The notes under the pieces are model-generated. The model was not told the DNA's origin. It did no database searches and saw only the letters and a list, made by a program, of their open reading frames with translations. This document shows, piece after piece, positions 34,700-43,984 of a stretch of 64,000 nucleotides of DNA. The translations under genes were made by a program, and so were the position numbers. How positions within the stretch are numbered: the stretch's first letter is position 1; every line of letters starts with the position of its first letter. The DNA is from Lelliottia sp. JS-SCA-14 (GTDB lineage Bacteria; Pseudomonadota; Gammaproteobacteria; Enterobacterales; Enterobacteriaceae): positions 1,302,001-1,366,000 of the forward strand of contig NZ_CP141606.1 of NCBI RefSeq assembly GCF_035593345.1. Direction: 5' to 3'.

Positions 34700-35677
34700 A
34701 TGTCAATTCAGAAAATCGCTCAGCTCGCCGGGGTTTCGGTGGCGACCGTGTCGCGCGTGCTTAATAACAGCGACTCGGTAAAAGCGAAGAACCGCGAGCG
34801 CGTCTTGCAGGCGATTAAAGAGAGTAATTACCAGCCCAATCTGCTGGCGCGCCAGCTCCGCACCGCGCGCAGCTACATGATCCTCGTGATGGTCTCTAAC
34901 ATTGCTAACCCGTTCTGCGGCGAAGTGGTGAAGGGCATCGAAGAGGAGGCCGAGAAAAACGGCTATCGCATCCTTCTCTGTAACTCCGGCTCGGATCTGG
35001 AACGTTCTCGCTCCGGCCTGAGCCTGCTGTCGGGCAAAATCGTCGACGGGATCATCACCATGGACGCCTTCTCGAAACTGCCGGAACTCTCGGCTCTGAT
35101 CGGCAGCGCGCCCTGGGTGCAGTGCGCGGAATACGCCGATTCCGGGACGGTCTCCTGCGTGGGCATTAACGATGTGGACGCCTCGCAGCACGTGGTCAGC
35201 CAGCTGGCAGACGGCGGTCGTCAGCGCATCGCGCTCATCAACCACGATCTCAGCTACAAATATGCTCGCCTGCGCGAGCGCGGGTATAAAAGCGTGCTAC
35301 ATCTGCGCGATCTGGAGTATCAGGTGGTGGAGTACGCGAGCGATCTCAGCTCCGGCGCGGGCATGGCGGCGATGAAAAAACTGCTGGCGGATAACCCGCC
35401 GGACGCGGTGTTTGCGGTGTCGGACACCCTGGCGGCGGGCGCACTGCGCGCCATCGAGCAGGCCGGGCTGCGGGTGCCGCAGGATATCGCGGTGGTGGGT
35501 TTCGACGGTACAGAACTCTCGGAAATGGTCTCCCCACCGCTCAGCACCATCGAGCAGCCGTCGCGGGATATCGGGCGCAAAGCGGTCAATCTGCTGCTGA
35601 ATAAGATCGATAACCCGGATGCGCCGACGGAGAGGGTGATGATGGACTGGCGCTACGTGGCGCGCGCCAGTACCTGA
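34700..35677 (+). CDS. LacI-family transcriptional repressor
   Basis: 325 residues. The N-terminal LacI helix-turn-helix and hinge (SIQKIAQLAGVSVATVSRVLNNS, NYQPNLLARQLRT) is followed by a periplasmic-binding-protein-like effector domain (IADNPFCGEVVKGIEEEAEKNGYRI-type start, VVGFDGTELSEMVSPPLSTIEQP near the end). Fourth gene of the sugar cassette in the same orientation; likely represses the transporter promoter through the paired GTAATCGATTAC sites. It ends three bases before the convergent ybdG stop. Confidence 0.9.
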   Translation: MSIQKIAQLAGVSVATVSRVLNNSDSVKAKNRERVLQAIKESNYQPNLLARQLRTARSYMILVMVSNIANPFCGEVVKGIEEEAEKNGYRILLCNSGSDLERSRSGLSLLSGKIVDGIITMDAFSKLPELSALIGSAPWVQCAEYADSGTVSCVGINDVDASQHVVSQLADGGRQRIALINHDLSYKYARLRERGYKSVLHLRDLEYQVVEYASDLSSGAGMAAMKKLLADNPPDAVFAVSDTLAAGALRAIEQAGLRVPQDIAVVGFDGTELSEMVSPPLSTIEQPSRDIGRKAVNLLLNKIDNPDAPTERVMMDWRYVARAST

Positions 35678-35680
35678 GGA

Positions 35681-36925
35681 TTATTTCGCGAACGCGTCCG
35701 CCAGGGAGCGAATATCGTTCCCGGTGGGCGACTGGTGAATACGCAGACCAAATTCCTCGACCACCGCATAAATATGGTCGAAAATATCCGCCTGAATGGT
35801 TTCATATTCTGCCCAGACAACGGTGTTGGTAAACGCATATATCTCAATGGGCAGACCGTTCGCGTCCGGTGCCAGCTGACGCACCATCAGGGTCATATCT
35901 TTACGAATGCGCGGATGATTACGCAGATATTCGTTCAGGTACGCGCGAAACGTTCCAATATTGGTCATTTTGCGCAGATTTAATACCGATTCCCCTTCAC
36001 CATTTTCCTGATTCCAGAGATGAATCTCTTCGTGACGCGCCGCCATATAAGGCTTGAGCAGTTTGGCCTGAATTAAGCGCTGCTGCTCGTTCTCATCGAG
36101 GAAATGAATGCTGGTGGTGTCAATGCTCAGGCTGCGCTTAATTCGCCGCCCGCCGGACGCCGACATCCCGCTCCAGTTTTTAAACGAATCCGACACCAGC
36201 GCCCAGGTGGGAATGGTGCTGATGGTATTGTCCCAGTTACGCACTTTGACGGTGGTTAAGCCGATGTCCGTCACCGCGCCATCCGCGCCGTATTTCGGCA
36301 TCTCCAGCCAGTCGCCGAGCTTGAGCATATCGTTCGCCGAGAGCTGGATCCCGGCGACCAGTCCAAGAATGGGGTCTTTAAACACCAACATTAACACGGC
36401 GGCCATCGCGCCCAGGCCGCTGATCAGAATCGCCGGTGACTGCCCAATCAGCAACGAGATCATCAGGATCCCAACCAGAATCGCACTCACTAACTTCACG
36501 CCCTGGAATATTCCCTTAAGCGGAAGCTGAGAGGCGGTTGCCAGCTTTTGCGACAGATTAAAGATCACATCTAATAACGAGAAGAAGGAGAGAAGGGCAT
36601 ACACCATCACCCACAGTCGGGCACAGGTGGTTAATATTTCAGCCGCTTCGCTGCCTTTTTGTAGCCACAGCGCCGCCTGAACGTTGACGATAATCCCCTG
36701 CAGGGTAAAGGCCAGACGGTGAAATAATTTATTCTGGGTAATGATTTGCAGCCACAAATGGGAACTGGCCTGCGCCCGTTTTTCAAACAGACGCAGCACC
36801 ACTTTGTGCAATATCAGATGGACAATAACGGCGGTGAGTAAAATGATGCCAAAGATTAACACCAGCGAGGTGGTGTGATTAATTTCGATTCCAAGCTCTT
36901 CAACCTGAGCAATTAATTCCTGCAT
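35681..36925 (-). CDS. ybdG: YbdG, MscS-family mechanosensitive channel
   Basis: 414 residues from ATG 36925 ([20 protein letters not shown]), which matches the start and length of E. coli YbdG; longer in-frame extensions lack similarity. N-terminal helices, then the MscS pore and beta region ([67 protein letters not shown]). YbdG has a larger cytosolic domain than MscS and in E. coli supports adaptation to mild osmotic shock. Inner membrane. In E. coli it is the direct neighbour of pheP; here a four-gene cassette separates them. Confidence 0.95.
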   Translation of the reverse strand: MQELIAQVEELGIEINHTTSLVLIFGIILLTAVIVHLILHKVVLRLFEKRAQASSHLWLQIITQNKLFHRLAFTLQGIIVNVQAALWLQKGSEAAEILTTCARLWVMVYALLSFFSLLDVIFNLSQKLATASQLPLKGIFQGVKLVSAILVGILMISLLIGQSPAILISGLGAMAAVLMLVFKDPILGLVAGIQLSANDMLKLGDWLEMPKYGADGAVTDIGLTTVKVRNWDNTISTIPTWALVSDSFKNWSGMSASGGRRIKRSLSIDTTSIHFLDENEQQRLIQAKLLKPYMAARHEEIHLWNQENGEGESVLNLRKMTNIGTFRAYLNEYLRNHPRIRKDMTLMVRQLAPDANGLPIEIYAFTNTVVWAEYETIQADIFDHIYAVVEEFGLRIHQSPTGNDIRSLADAFAK

Positions 36926-37002
36926 AACGTCTCCTGAATATCCTCCTTTTATCATGCAGGCTGCGTGTTTATTATGCAACCCGCGACGCTATGCAGATGT
37001 TT

Positions 37003-38430
37003 TCAGGACGCGGCAGGCAGCGGACCGGCCTCCAGACGATGGCGCAGCCACAGGGCGATCCCGCCGAGCATCAGCATCATCACCACTTCAATGCTCAGAA
37101 AACCGATCATCGCCTGCGGATAATGTCCGCCGTTGTGACGCGCAAAGGTCAGGAACAGCGTGCCCAGTATCGCCGGGCCAAGTCCGAGCGTGGCCTGTTG
37201 CAGCGTGCTCAGAATGGCGCTGCCCGCACCCGCATCACAGCTGCTGATATCGCGCATCCCGATCCGGTAGAAACTGTTGACGATCAGCGCCTGGCCGTAG
37301 CCGATCAGAATGGTCGCCGGGGCGAGCGTCAGCGCCGTATTCGCCTGGCCGAAGCGCCAGAAGGTAGCGATCAACAGCAGCAGACCGGCAATTTGCACCG
37401 TCAGGCCGGTCATCAGAATGCGCCCCATGCTGTAGCGGGCGATCAGTTTCGGCGCATACCAGGCGGAGACAAAATAAGCCACGCCCAGGGCGATAAAGCT
37501 GTTCCCCGACTGCCACGGCGCCATCCCCAGCCCGGCCTGCATGGTCAGCGCCATGCAGAACATAAAGCCCGACCAGGCGCTGAAGAACAGCAGGGCGATC
37601 ACCATCCCGAAGCGAATGCTGGTCAGTTTCAGCAAACGCGGTGGCAGCAGAGGATGCTCGCCGCGCTGCTGCTTACGCATTGCGCTGGCGCGCATCCCCA
37701 GCATCAGCGGGATCACTGCGATCAGCGCCAGCTGTAACCCCAGCGGCCAGTGGAGTTCCGGCCCGAGCGCCATCGGGAACAGCAGAGAGCAGAGGATCAC
37801 CGCCAGCAGCGCGGTGCCCTGCCAGTCAATGCGCGACGGGGTCTCGCGGCGGGTTTCCGGCACGTAGCGACGGCTCAGGGCCAGTACCAGCAGGCAAATC
37901 GGGACGTTAATGAAGAATGCGTTTCGCCAGCCCAGCCCGGCGATATCCGCTGACACCAGCCAGCCGCCGCCCATCTGGCCGACGATAAAGGCAATCCCGC
38001 CGATCCCGCCAAACAGGCTGATGGCTTTGGCGTGCGCCGTCCCTTTCAGGGTGACGTGCAGCGTGGCGAGGATCTGCGGGACGATCAGCGCCGCGCCCGC
38101 ACCCTGCAACACGCGAGCGCCGAGCAGTTGCTCCACGCTTCCCGCCATGCCGCACAGCAGCGACGCGATACCAAAGGCGGCCACGCCCCACATAAACAGA
38201 CGACGGCGACCGAGGTTATCGCCGAGCTTACTTCCCAGGGCGAGACAAACGGCAAACGCCACGCCGTACAGGGCGACAATCAGCTCCAGCTCGGTGGCGG
38301 TGGCGTGCAGCGAATGGGTGATCGAATCCAGCGCCACGTTGGTGATTGAGGTATCAATCAGCGGCAGCATCTGGCCCGTAAGCAGCAATATCAGGCCTGC
38401 GCGACCCGGTGAAACAACAGACGTATTCAT
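37003..38430 (-). CDS. MFS drug exporter, DHA2 (EmrB/QacA) type
   Basis: 475 residues, about 14 membrane helices. It has the LPLIDTSITNVALDSI motif in helix 1, GSKLGDNLGRRRLF (motif A) and RVLQGAGAALIVPQILATL in helix 4, all typical of 14-helix proton-driven multidrug exporters. Divergent from the XRE/MmyB-type regulator at 38538, with a clean palindrome between them, so it is probably that regulator's target. Substrate unknown. Confidence 0.87.
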   Translation of the reverse strand: MNTSVVSPGRAGLILLLTGQMLPLIDTSITNVALDSITHSLHATATELELIVALYGVAFAVCLALGSKLGDNLGRRRLFMWGVAAFGIASLLCGMAGSVEQLLGARVLQGAGAALIVPQILATLHVTLKGTAHAKAISLFGGIGGIAFIVGQMGGGWLVSADIAGLGWRNAFFINVPICLLVLALSRRYVPETRRETPSRIDWQGTALLAVILCSLLFPMALGPELHWPLGLQLALIAVIPLMLGMRASAMRKQQRGEHPLLPPRLLKLTSIRFGMVIALLFFSAWSGFMFCMALTMQAGLGMAPWQSGNSFIALGVAYFVSAWYAPKLIARYSMGRILMTGLTVQIAGLLLLIATFWRFGQANTALTLAPATILIGYGQALIVNSFYRIGMRDISSCDAGAGSAILSTLQQATLGLGPAILGTLFLTFARHNGGHYPQAMIGFLSIEVVMMLMLGGIALWLRHRLEAGPLPAAS

Positions 38431-38487
38431 GGTGACTCCATTGCGTCATTCAGCAGATGGACGTAGCATCACTGATATCAAAAACGG

Positions 38488-38513
38488 GTACCAGTTCTTG
38501 CTTATACTGGTAC
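38488..38513. promoter_or_regulatory. Operator-like palindrome between exporter and regulator
   Basis: Perfect inverted repeat GTACCAGT-N10-ACTGGTAC in the 107-base divergent gap. The right arm overlaps TATACT, a possible -10. Symmetry and position fit an autoregulatory binding site that also controls the exporter. Confidence 0.72.
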
Positions 38514-38537
38514 TGGCACTACCACGCAGGGGGCCGT

Positions 38538-39416
38538 ATGACGCTGATGACTGAACCCACTTCCTCCTTGCAGGACGACAACCGCAAGCAGCTCGGAGCC
38601 TTTTTACGCGCCCGCCGCGAAAGCCTCGACCCGCAGCGCCTCGGCCTGCCGCGCAGCGGTCGCCGCCGCACGCCGGGATTGCGTCGTGAAGAGGTGGCGA
38701 TGCTGGCGGATGTCGGCGTGACCTGGTACACCTGGCTTGAGCAGGGGAGGGACGTGAACCCTTCCAGCGCAGTCATGGTCGCCGTGGCGAAAGCTCTGCA
38801 GTGCACCGCAACCGAAACCCGGCACCTGTTTGTGCTGGCGGGGCTGCCGCCGGGCGAAGCGCCGCAGCAGGTGGCGTGCGAGGGGATCAGCGAGGGGACG
38901 CGGCGTCTGCTGGATACGCTGATGCCGAAACCGGCCAGCATCCAGAAACCCAACTTCGATATCGTGGCGTGGAACGACAGTTTCGGCCATCTGATGGGCG
39001 TGGATTTTAATGCGATCCCGCCCGAAGATCGTAACTGCATCTACCTCTTCCTGACCCATCCGGCGTGGCGCAGTCGACTCGGCAAACGCGACGACGTGCT
39101 GCCGATTTTTGTCTCCTATTTCCGCGCGGCAATGGCGGAGCACCGCGGCGACCCGCAGTGGGAAGCGCAGCTCGCGCGCTTCTTTGCCGTCTCCGAAGAG
39201 TTCGAAGCCCTGTGGCATCAGCGCTATGACGTACGTGGCGTGGAAAATCAGCTGAAACTTTTTAGTCACCCCGAGCTGGGGGATTTCCAGCTCCAGCAGA
39301 TGTACTGGTACTCCGCCCCACGTAACGGCTCGCGGCTACTGGTCTATCTCCCGGTGGACGACGCTGGCGAGCATGCGCTCAGCTGGCTGGCGCAACAGGC
39401 TGTTATACTCAGTTAA
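38538..39416 (+). CDS. XRE-type regulator with MmyB-like ligand domain
   Basis: 292 residues from ATG 38538 behind CAGGGGG; the longer reading frame from 38457 would cross the operator. N-terminal helix-turn-helix (about 14-85; LGAFLRARRESLDPQRLGL, RRTPGLRREEVAMLADVGVTWYTWLEQGRD, VAKALQCTATE). The PAS-like MmyB domain covers about 105-285 (IVAWNDSF, YLFLTHPAWR, FFAVSEEFEALWHQRYDVRG, YLPVDD), whose relatives bind fatty-acid-like ligands. Probably represses the divergent exporter. Confidence 0.87.
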   Translation: MTLMTEPTSSLQDDNRKQLGAFLRARRESLDPQRLGLPRSGRRRTPGLRREEVAMLADVGVTWYTWLEQGRDVNPSSAVMVAVAKALQCTATETRHLFVLAGLPPGEAPQQVACEGISEGTRRLLDTLMPKPASIQKPNFDIVAWNDSFGHLMGVDFNAIPPEDRNCIYLFLTHPAWRSRLGKRDDVLPIFVSYFRAAMAEHRGDPQWEAQLARFFAVSEEFEALWHQRYDVRGVENQLKLFSHPELGDFQLQQMYWYSAPRNGSRLLVYLPVDDAGEHALSWLAQQAVILS

Positions 39417-39440
39417 ATTTCACTCATTCAGGGAAAGAAC

Positions 39441-40484
39441 ATGAACGTGACTCGCAAACAGGAGCGCCTGCTCAAACGCGCGCTCGCCGAATGGGAGCAG
39501 GAAGGCGCGCTCAGTGCCGACGAGCACCAGCGGCTGGCGGGCAGCTTAAAACGCGTGGCGATGGACTGGCAGCGGCTCAGCCGTTACGCCTTCTGGACCG
39601 CGCTGGCCTGCGTGATTATCGCCTTCGGCAGCCTGTTTGCCGACAGCGAGCTGATGGAACGCATCATCGCCTTTTTCTCTTTCTCATCCGTTGCTCGTAT
39701 CGGCCTGCCTGCCGTGCTGGCCGTGGTCTTTTATCTCTGGGGATTCAGCCGTCAGCGGCGGGAAACCCAGTGGCATTACAGCACCGAAGCGATCCTGTTT
39801 CTGGGCGTGCTCTTCACCGCTATCGCCCTGTGGCAACTGGGTGAGCGGCTGGATAACGGCAGCGGACACATCGCGCCGCTGTTCCTTGCGGGCTGCGCGG
39901 TTTACGGGCTGGTGGGGTTCTTTGGGCGCTCGGGGCTGGTGTGGCTCTTTTTCCTGCTGTCGCTCGGCAACTGGTTTGGCGCTGAAACCGGGTATATGTC
40001 TGGCTGGGGTGCTTACTGGCTGGGAATGAACTACCCGGTGCGCTTTATCTTCTTCGGCGGGGCGCTGCTGGCGCTGTGCTGGTGGCTTCGCACCATGCTC
40101 ATCAAACGCAACCTGTACACCACCAGTAAAGCGATGGGGCTGACCTACCTGTTTGTCGCCCTGTGGATCATGTCGATTTTTGGCAATTACGATATCGACA
40201 ACTGGTACGGCGTCACCCGCGCCGCGCTGCTGCCGTGGGCGTTGCTTTTCGCGGTCGCCGCCATTGTCTGCATCTACATCAGCCTCAAAACCGACGACGG
40301 CATGCTGCGCGGTTTTGGCCTGACGTTCCTCGCCATCAACCTCTATACCCGCTATTTCGAATACTTCTGGGACGGCATGAATAAGGTGATCTTCTTCCTG
40401 ATCCTGGCGGCGTCACTGGCAGTGATAGGGCGGTATGCGGAGAGGATTTGGCACGCTGGAACCCAGCGTGCCAGCGTCGATTAG
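39441..40484 (+). CDS. DUF2157 multi-pass membrane protein
   Basis: 347 residues with a cytosolic N-terminal helix pair (about 1-45, [22 protein letters not shown]) followed by roughly nine or ten membrane helices. This is the DUF2157 layout, with no known function. ATG 39441 follows AGGGAA. It lies 24 bases after the XRE regulator and could be co-transcribed. Its last four bases overlap the 3' end of convergent nfsB. Confidence 0.8.
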   Translation: MNVTRKQERLLKRALAEWEQEGALSADEHQRLAGSLKRVAMDWQRLSRYAFWTALACVIIAFGSLFADSELMERIIAFFSFSSVARIGLPAVLAVVFYLWGFSRQRRETQWHYSTEAILFLGVLFTAIALWQLGERLDNGSGHIAPLFLAGCAVYGLVGFFGRSGLVWLFFLLSLGNWFGAETGYMSGWGAYWLGMNYPVRFIFFGGALLALCWWLRTMLIKRNLYTTSKAMGLTYLFVALWIMSIFGNYDIDNWYGVTRAALLPWALLFAVAAIVCIYISLKTDDGMLRGFGLTFLAINLYTRYFEYFWDGMNKVIFFLILAASLAVIGRYAERIWHAGTQRASVD

Positions 40485-41134
40485 CACTCAGTAATAATCG
40501 TGCTCAACGGCAGACGGGATTTTGGCAGGGACGCGTTGAAGTCTTCCACGCTGTGGTGTCCCACCGGCACCACCACCAGGCTGGTGAAGCCCTGTGCTTT
40601 CAGGCCGAACTCTTCGTCGAGGATCGCGGCGTCGAAGCCTTCGATCGGCACCGCATCCAGACCCAGCGCACCCACGCCGAGCAGGAAGTTACCGACGTTC
40701 AGGTAAACCTGTTTCGCCATCCACTGATCGTCATCTTTCAGATCGACGCGATGCATGTCGGCAAAGTAGCAGCGGCCTTTGTGGTTCGCGGCTTTCGCTT
40801 CTGGCGTTGCAAAACGGCCGTCGGCTTCTTCCTGATCCACCACGCGCTCCAGCCACGCATCGTCCATCGCGGTTTTTGCGCAGAACACCACCACGTGGGA
40901 GGCATCCAGCATTTTGCGCTCGTTGAAGACGTAAGTGCCTGACGCGGATTTCGCCACGCGCGCTTTGCCCTCTTCGGTGCTGGCCACGATGAAATGCCAT
41001 GGCTGTGAGTTGGTGCTGGACGGGCTGAACTGCAGCAGGGTTTTGATCTTTTCGGCCTGCTCTGCGGTCAGTTTTTTAGCGGGATCGAATGCCTTGGTCG
41101 AGTGACGCTTCAGGGCAACTTCAATAATATCCAT
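40481..41134 (-). CDS. nfsB: Oxygen-insensitive NAD(P)H nitroreductase NfsB
   Basis: 217 residues, matching E. coli NfsB along its full length ([80 protein letters not shown]). An FMN-containing cytosolic homodimer that reduces nitroaromatics and quinones by two electrons and can act as a dihydropteridine reductase. The residues around R10, S12 and K14 that contact FMN are kept. Member of the pheP-ybdK backbone. Confidence 0.96.
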   Translation of the reverse strand: MDIIEVALKRHSTKAFDPAKKLTAEQAEKIKTLLQFSPSSTNSQPWHFIVASTEEGKARVAKSASGTYVFNERKMLDASHVVVFCAKTAMDDAWLERVVDQEEADGRFATPEAKAANHKGRCYFADMHRVDLKDDDQWMAKQVYLNVGNFLLGVGALGLDAVPIEGFDAAILDEEFGLKAQGFTSLVVVPVGHHSVEDFNASLPKSRLPLSTIITEC

Positions 41135-41253
41135 AACGACTCCTGGTGAATAAAATCGCCGTTCACAGGCGAGAAAGGGAAGCAGATTACAAGGGAGAAT
41201 GGGAAAAGATAAGTGCCATTAATGCGCTTAAACCGTTCGGCTGAGACGAACAA

Positions 41254-41622
41254 TCAGACCGGGCGGATACGCTTCTGATCTTTTTTCGGCAGCTTATCCA
41301 CCACCAGATTCCACGAGTCGAGCACCAGATCGGCCACCAGTTCTGGCGTGATATCGTCGGCGGCGTAGAGGGAGATCCAGTGCTTCTTATTCAGGTGATA
41401 GCCCGGTTCGATGCCGCGATAGATCTGCTGATTGAGCAGCGATTTTTCCGGATCGGATTTCAGGCTGACGTGCGCCCGCCCGTGGGCGACCGCCATAATC
41501 ATGAACATCTTACCGTTGACCTTAAACACGTCGTACTCCGGGCCAAACGGCCAGCAGTGTTCGGTGAAAGGCAACTCCAGCGCGACGCTTTTTGCGTGCT
41601 CCTGCAATGACTTACTGTCCAT
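41254..41622 (-). CDS. ybdF: YbdF, MmcQ/YjbR-family protein
   Basis: 122 residues, the same length as E. coli YbdF and similar throughout (LALELPF-type start, [52 protein letters not shown]). A small CyaY-like fold protein of unknown function. Its start lies 11 bases inside the 3' end of ramR, so the two are translationally coupled, unlike in E. coli K-12, which has no ramR. Confidence 0.9.
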   Translation of the reverse strand: MDSKSLQEHAKSVALELPFTEHCWPFGPEYDVFKVNGKMFMIMAVAHGRAHVSLKSDPEKSLLNQQIYRGIEPGYHLNKKHWISLYAADDITPELVADLVLDSWNLVVDKLPKKDQKRIRPV

Positions 41623-42202
41623 TCACGTCCTCGATGGCGAGCGCGCGCCACATGGATTCAAAGCCGAGAGATTTAAAATCCGCGGCGCGGGACGGATCGC
41701 GGGTGGCGAATTCCATCGTCGTTTCGGCCAGCGATAAGAAAATCGCATCGCCGAAGGTGCGAAACTCATCGGACATGAATACCTGACGCACGGATCGGCG
41801 GCACAGCTCGTGCAGTTCCGGGAACATCTCATGCACCGCCTGTTCGGTTTCGGCGTTGATCTTCTCGCTCACGCCGAGCTGGCGGATCGCGCCGTGGGCG
41901 ACAGGGTTGCGAATGCCCCAGTCCACGTAGCTGTTCCAGATATTGCGGGTATGTTCTTTCGGGGTGCTAATGGCGCGGTCCAGGTTCGCCAGCATGGTCT
42001 GGCAAAGATCCTGTTTCAGGTGCAGATAGAGGGCGTTCAGCAGGTCGTCTTTGGTGGCAAAATAACGAAACAGGGTCCCTTCCGCGACGCCCGCGTTACG
42101 GGCGATCAACGCCGTCGATGCCGCAATCCCTGACTGCGCAAATGCAGCGGTTGCTGCTTCCAGTAACGCCTGTCTTTTATCTTCACTCTTCGGACGTGCC
42201 AC
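41612..42202 (-). CDS. ramR: TetR-family repressor RamR
   Basis: 196 residues from GTG 42202 ([25 protein letters not shown]), behind a strong AGGAGGGG; a longer frame from 42265 has no such signal. The helix-turn-helix is at about 25-48 ([24 protein letters not shown]). Sequence and gene order match RamR of Klebsiella, Enterobacter and Salmonella, which represses ramA and romA; loss of RamR raises RamA and AcrAB-TolC efflux. The reading frame is intact with no obvious lesion, so repression should work in this strain. Confidence 0.94.
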   Translation of the reverse strand: MARPKSEDKRQALLEAATAAFAQSGIAASTALIARNAGVAEGTLFRYFATKDDLLNALYLHLKQDLCQTMLANLDRAISTPKEHTRNIWNSYVDWGIRNPVAHGAIRQLGVSEKINAETEQAVHEMFPELHELCRRSVRQVFMSDEFRTFGDAIFLSLAETTMEFATRDPSRAADFKSLGFESMWRALAIEDVNGQ

Positions 42203-42318
42203 TAAAATTCCCCTCCTGTCAATGTGTAAAACCCTGATTGAAACATGCTCTTTGCCACGCTGCAACGCGGAATGTCAAAGATCGAAAACGTCTTGACGAC
42301 TTTATCATCATATCTATA

Positions 42319-42338
42319 ATGAGTGCTTACTCACTCAT
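42319..42338. promoter_or_regulatory. RamR operator
   Basis: ATGAGTG-N6-CACTCAT, the perfect palindrome known to bind RamR ahead of ramA/romA. It lies 117 bases from the ramR start and 56 bases before romA. TATAAT at 42314-42319 abuts it, so binding would cover a rightward -10. Confidence 0.9.
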
Positions 42339-42393
42339 AATCAAGTTCAACCCGCGCAAACCATCGGAAGGGGGCGCGTATTCGGGTCAGGAT

Positions 42394-43497
42394 ATGAAGA
42401 AGCCTCTTTTTCTTAGCGTGGTGTTTGTCATGATTATCGCAACAGCTGCCAGTTTGCCCTTTGTTTTAAACGCCGGTTTTGGCCAGCCGCCGCAGGGCGC
42501 GCAGCTCAGTGAAGTGGAGGCCTCTCCTCATTATCGTGACGGTCAGTTCCACAATACGCTGCCGACGCCGGGCTATAACGGCGACAAAAATATGCTGGTG
42601 GCGATGTGGGAGTTTCTGGTCAGCAAAACGGAAAATGCCCGCCCCGCTCAGCCCCTGCCGCTGGTGAAAACCGATCTGGCAGCGATTCCGCTGGAGCAGG
42701 ACACGCTGGTCTGGCTCGGGCACTCGTCCTGGTATTTGCAGCTGGCGGGAAAACGCATTCTGATCGATCCGGTCTTCAGCAACTACGCTGCACCGTTTTC
42801 GTTTCTCAACAAAGCCTTTGCCGGGGAATACCCGTGGCGCGCGGCAACGATGCCGGAGATCGACCTGCTGATCGTTTCGCACGATCACTACGATCACCTC
42901 GATTACGCCACCATCAAAGCGCTGATGCCGAAAGTGAAACGCGTGGTGACGCCGCTCGGCGTCGGATCGCACCTGCGCTACTGGGGCATGAACCCGGAGA
43001 TCATCGACGAACGCGACTGGAATCAGTCGGTGCGCATCAGCGATGACCTGACCGTGCATGTGTTACCGGCGCGTCATTTCTCGGGCCGGGGCCTGAAACG
43101 TAATCAGACCCTGTGGGGCAGTTTTATGTTCGTCACGCCGGAGCAGAAGGTCTACTACAGCGGTGATTCCGGCTATGGGCCGCACTTCAAAGCGATTGGC
43201 GAGCAGTTCGGCGAGGTGGATCTGGCGATCATGGAGAACGGTCAGTACGACCAGGACTGGAAATACATTCATATGTTGCCGGAAGAGACCGCGCAGGCCG
43301 CCGCGGATATCAATGCGAAAGCGGTGGTGCCGGGTCATTACGGACGTTTTGTGCTGGCGAAACACAGCTGGAATGACCCGGTGATACAGCTGACGCGCGC
43401 GAGTGCCGATAAAAATTATCGTCTGCTGACGCCGGAGCTGGGCGAGCCGGTCCGGGTGAATGACGCAACGCAGCAATTTCGTGAGTGGTGGAAATAA
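42394..43497 (+). CDS. romA: RomA, MBL-fold metallohydrolase
   Basis: 367 residues from ATG 42394. N-terminal membrane anchor or signal segment (about 4-27), then a metallo-beta-lactamase fold with HDHYDHLD at 163-170 binding two metals. Further ligands lie in LPARHFSGRG, YYSGDSGYG and VPGHYG, as in the NAPE-phospholipase D/UlaG-like group. Lies between ramR and ramA as in Enterobacter and Klebsiella, where romA was first noted for reducing porin levels. It was probably annotated from phenotype; the enzymatic substrate is unknown. Co-transcribed with ramA. Confidence 0.92.
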   Translation: MKKPLFLSVVFVMIIATAASLPFVLNAGFGQPPQGAQLSEVEASPHYRDGQFHNTLPTPGYNGDKNMLVAMWEFLVSKTENARPAQPLPLVKTDLAAIPLEQDTLVWLGHSSWYLQLAGKRILIDPVFSNYAAPFSFLNKAFAGEYPWRAATMPEIDLLIVSHDHYDHLDYATIKALMPKVKRVVTPLGVGSHLRYWGMNPEIIDERDWNQSVRISDDLTVHVLPARHFSGRGLKRNQTLWGSFMFVTPEQKVYYSGDSGYGPHFKAIGEQFGEVDLAIMENGQYDQDWKYIHMLPEETAQAAADINAKAVVPGHYGRFVLAKHSWNDPVIQLTRASADKNYRLLTPELGEPVRVNDATQQFREWWK

Positions 43498-43532
43498 TGT
43501 TTAACCGACAGGTATCAGAGGGGGAGAACAGC

Positions 43533-43874
43533 ATGACTATTTCCGCTCAGGTCATCGACACCATCGTCGAGTGGATCGACGACAATCTTCATCAGCCGTT
43601 GCGCATCGAGGAGATCGCCCGTCACGCGGGGTACTCCAAATGGCATCTGCAGCGGTTGTTTATGCAGTACAAAGGAGAAAGTCTGGGGCGGTATATTCGC
43701 GAGCGCAAGCTGCTGCTGGCGGCGAAGGATCTGCGTGAGTCGGACGAGCGGGTGTATGACATTTGTCTGCGTTACGGTTTTGATTCCCAGCAGACCTTTA
43801 CGCGGATTTTTACCCGCACGTTCAATCAGCCGCCGGGTGCGTACCGCAAAGAGAATCATAGTCGGACGCATTGA
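43533..43874 (+). CDS. ramA: AraC/XylS-family activator RamA
   Basis: 113 residues from ATG 43533 behind GAGGGGGAGA. It is a bare two-helix-turn-helix activator (EIARHAGYSKWHLQRLFMQY and VYDICLRYGFDSQQTFTRIFTRTF), a MarA/SoxS/Rob paralogue nearly identical to Klebsiella RamA. It activates acrAB, tolC, micF and other multidrug-tolerance genes. Starts 35 bases after romA stops, so it probably shares the RamR-controlled promoter; a separate promoter inside romA cannot be excluded. Confidence 0.95.
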   Translation: MTISAQVIDTIVEWIDDNLHQPLRIEEIARHAGYSKWHLQRLFMQYKGESLGRYIRERKLLLAAKDLRESDERVYDICLRYGFDSQQTFTRIFTRTFNQPPGAYRKENHSRTH

Positions 43875-43898
43875 TTTTTGCGGCCAGGGTGCGGCCTC

Positions 43899-43977
43899 AT
43901 GCCCGGTGGCGCTGCGCTTACCGGGCCTACAACTGCCTGCATCGTAGGCCGGGTAAGGCGCAGCCGCCACCCGGCAA
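43899..43977. repeat. BIME: two REP elements in opposite orientation
   Basis: GCCCGGTGGCGCTGCGCTTA-CCGGGC at 43901-43926 and GTAGGCCGGGTAAGGCGCAG-CCGCCACCCGGC at 43944-43975 face each other between two convergent genes (ramA and the receptor), where they could act as a bidirectional mRNA stabiliser. Confidence 0.88.
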
Positions 43978-43984
43978 TCACTCA

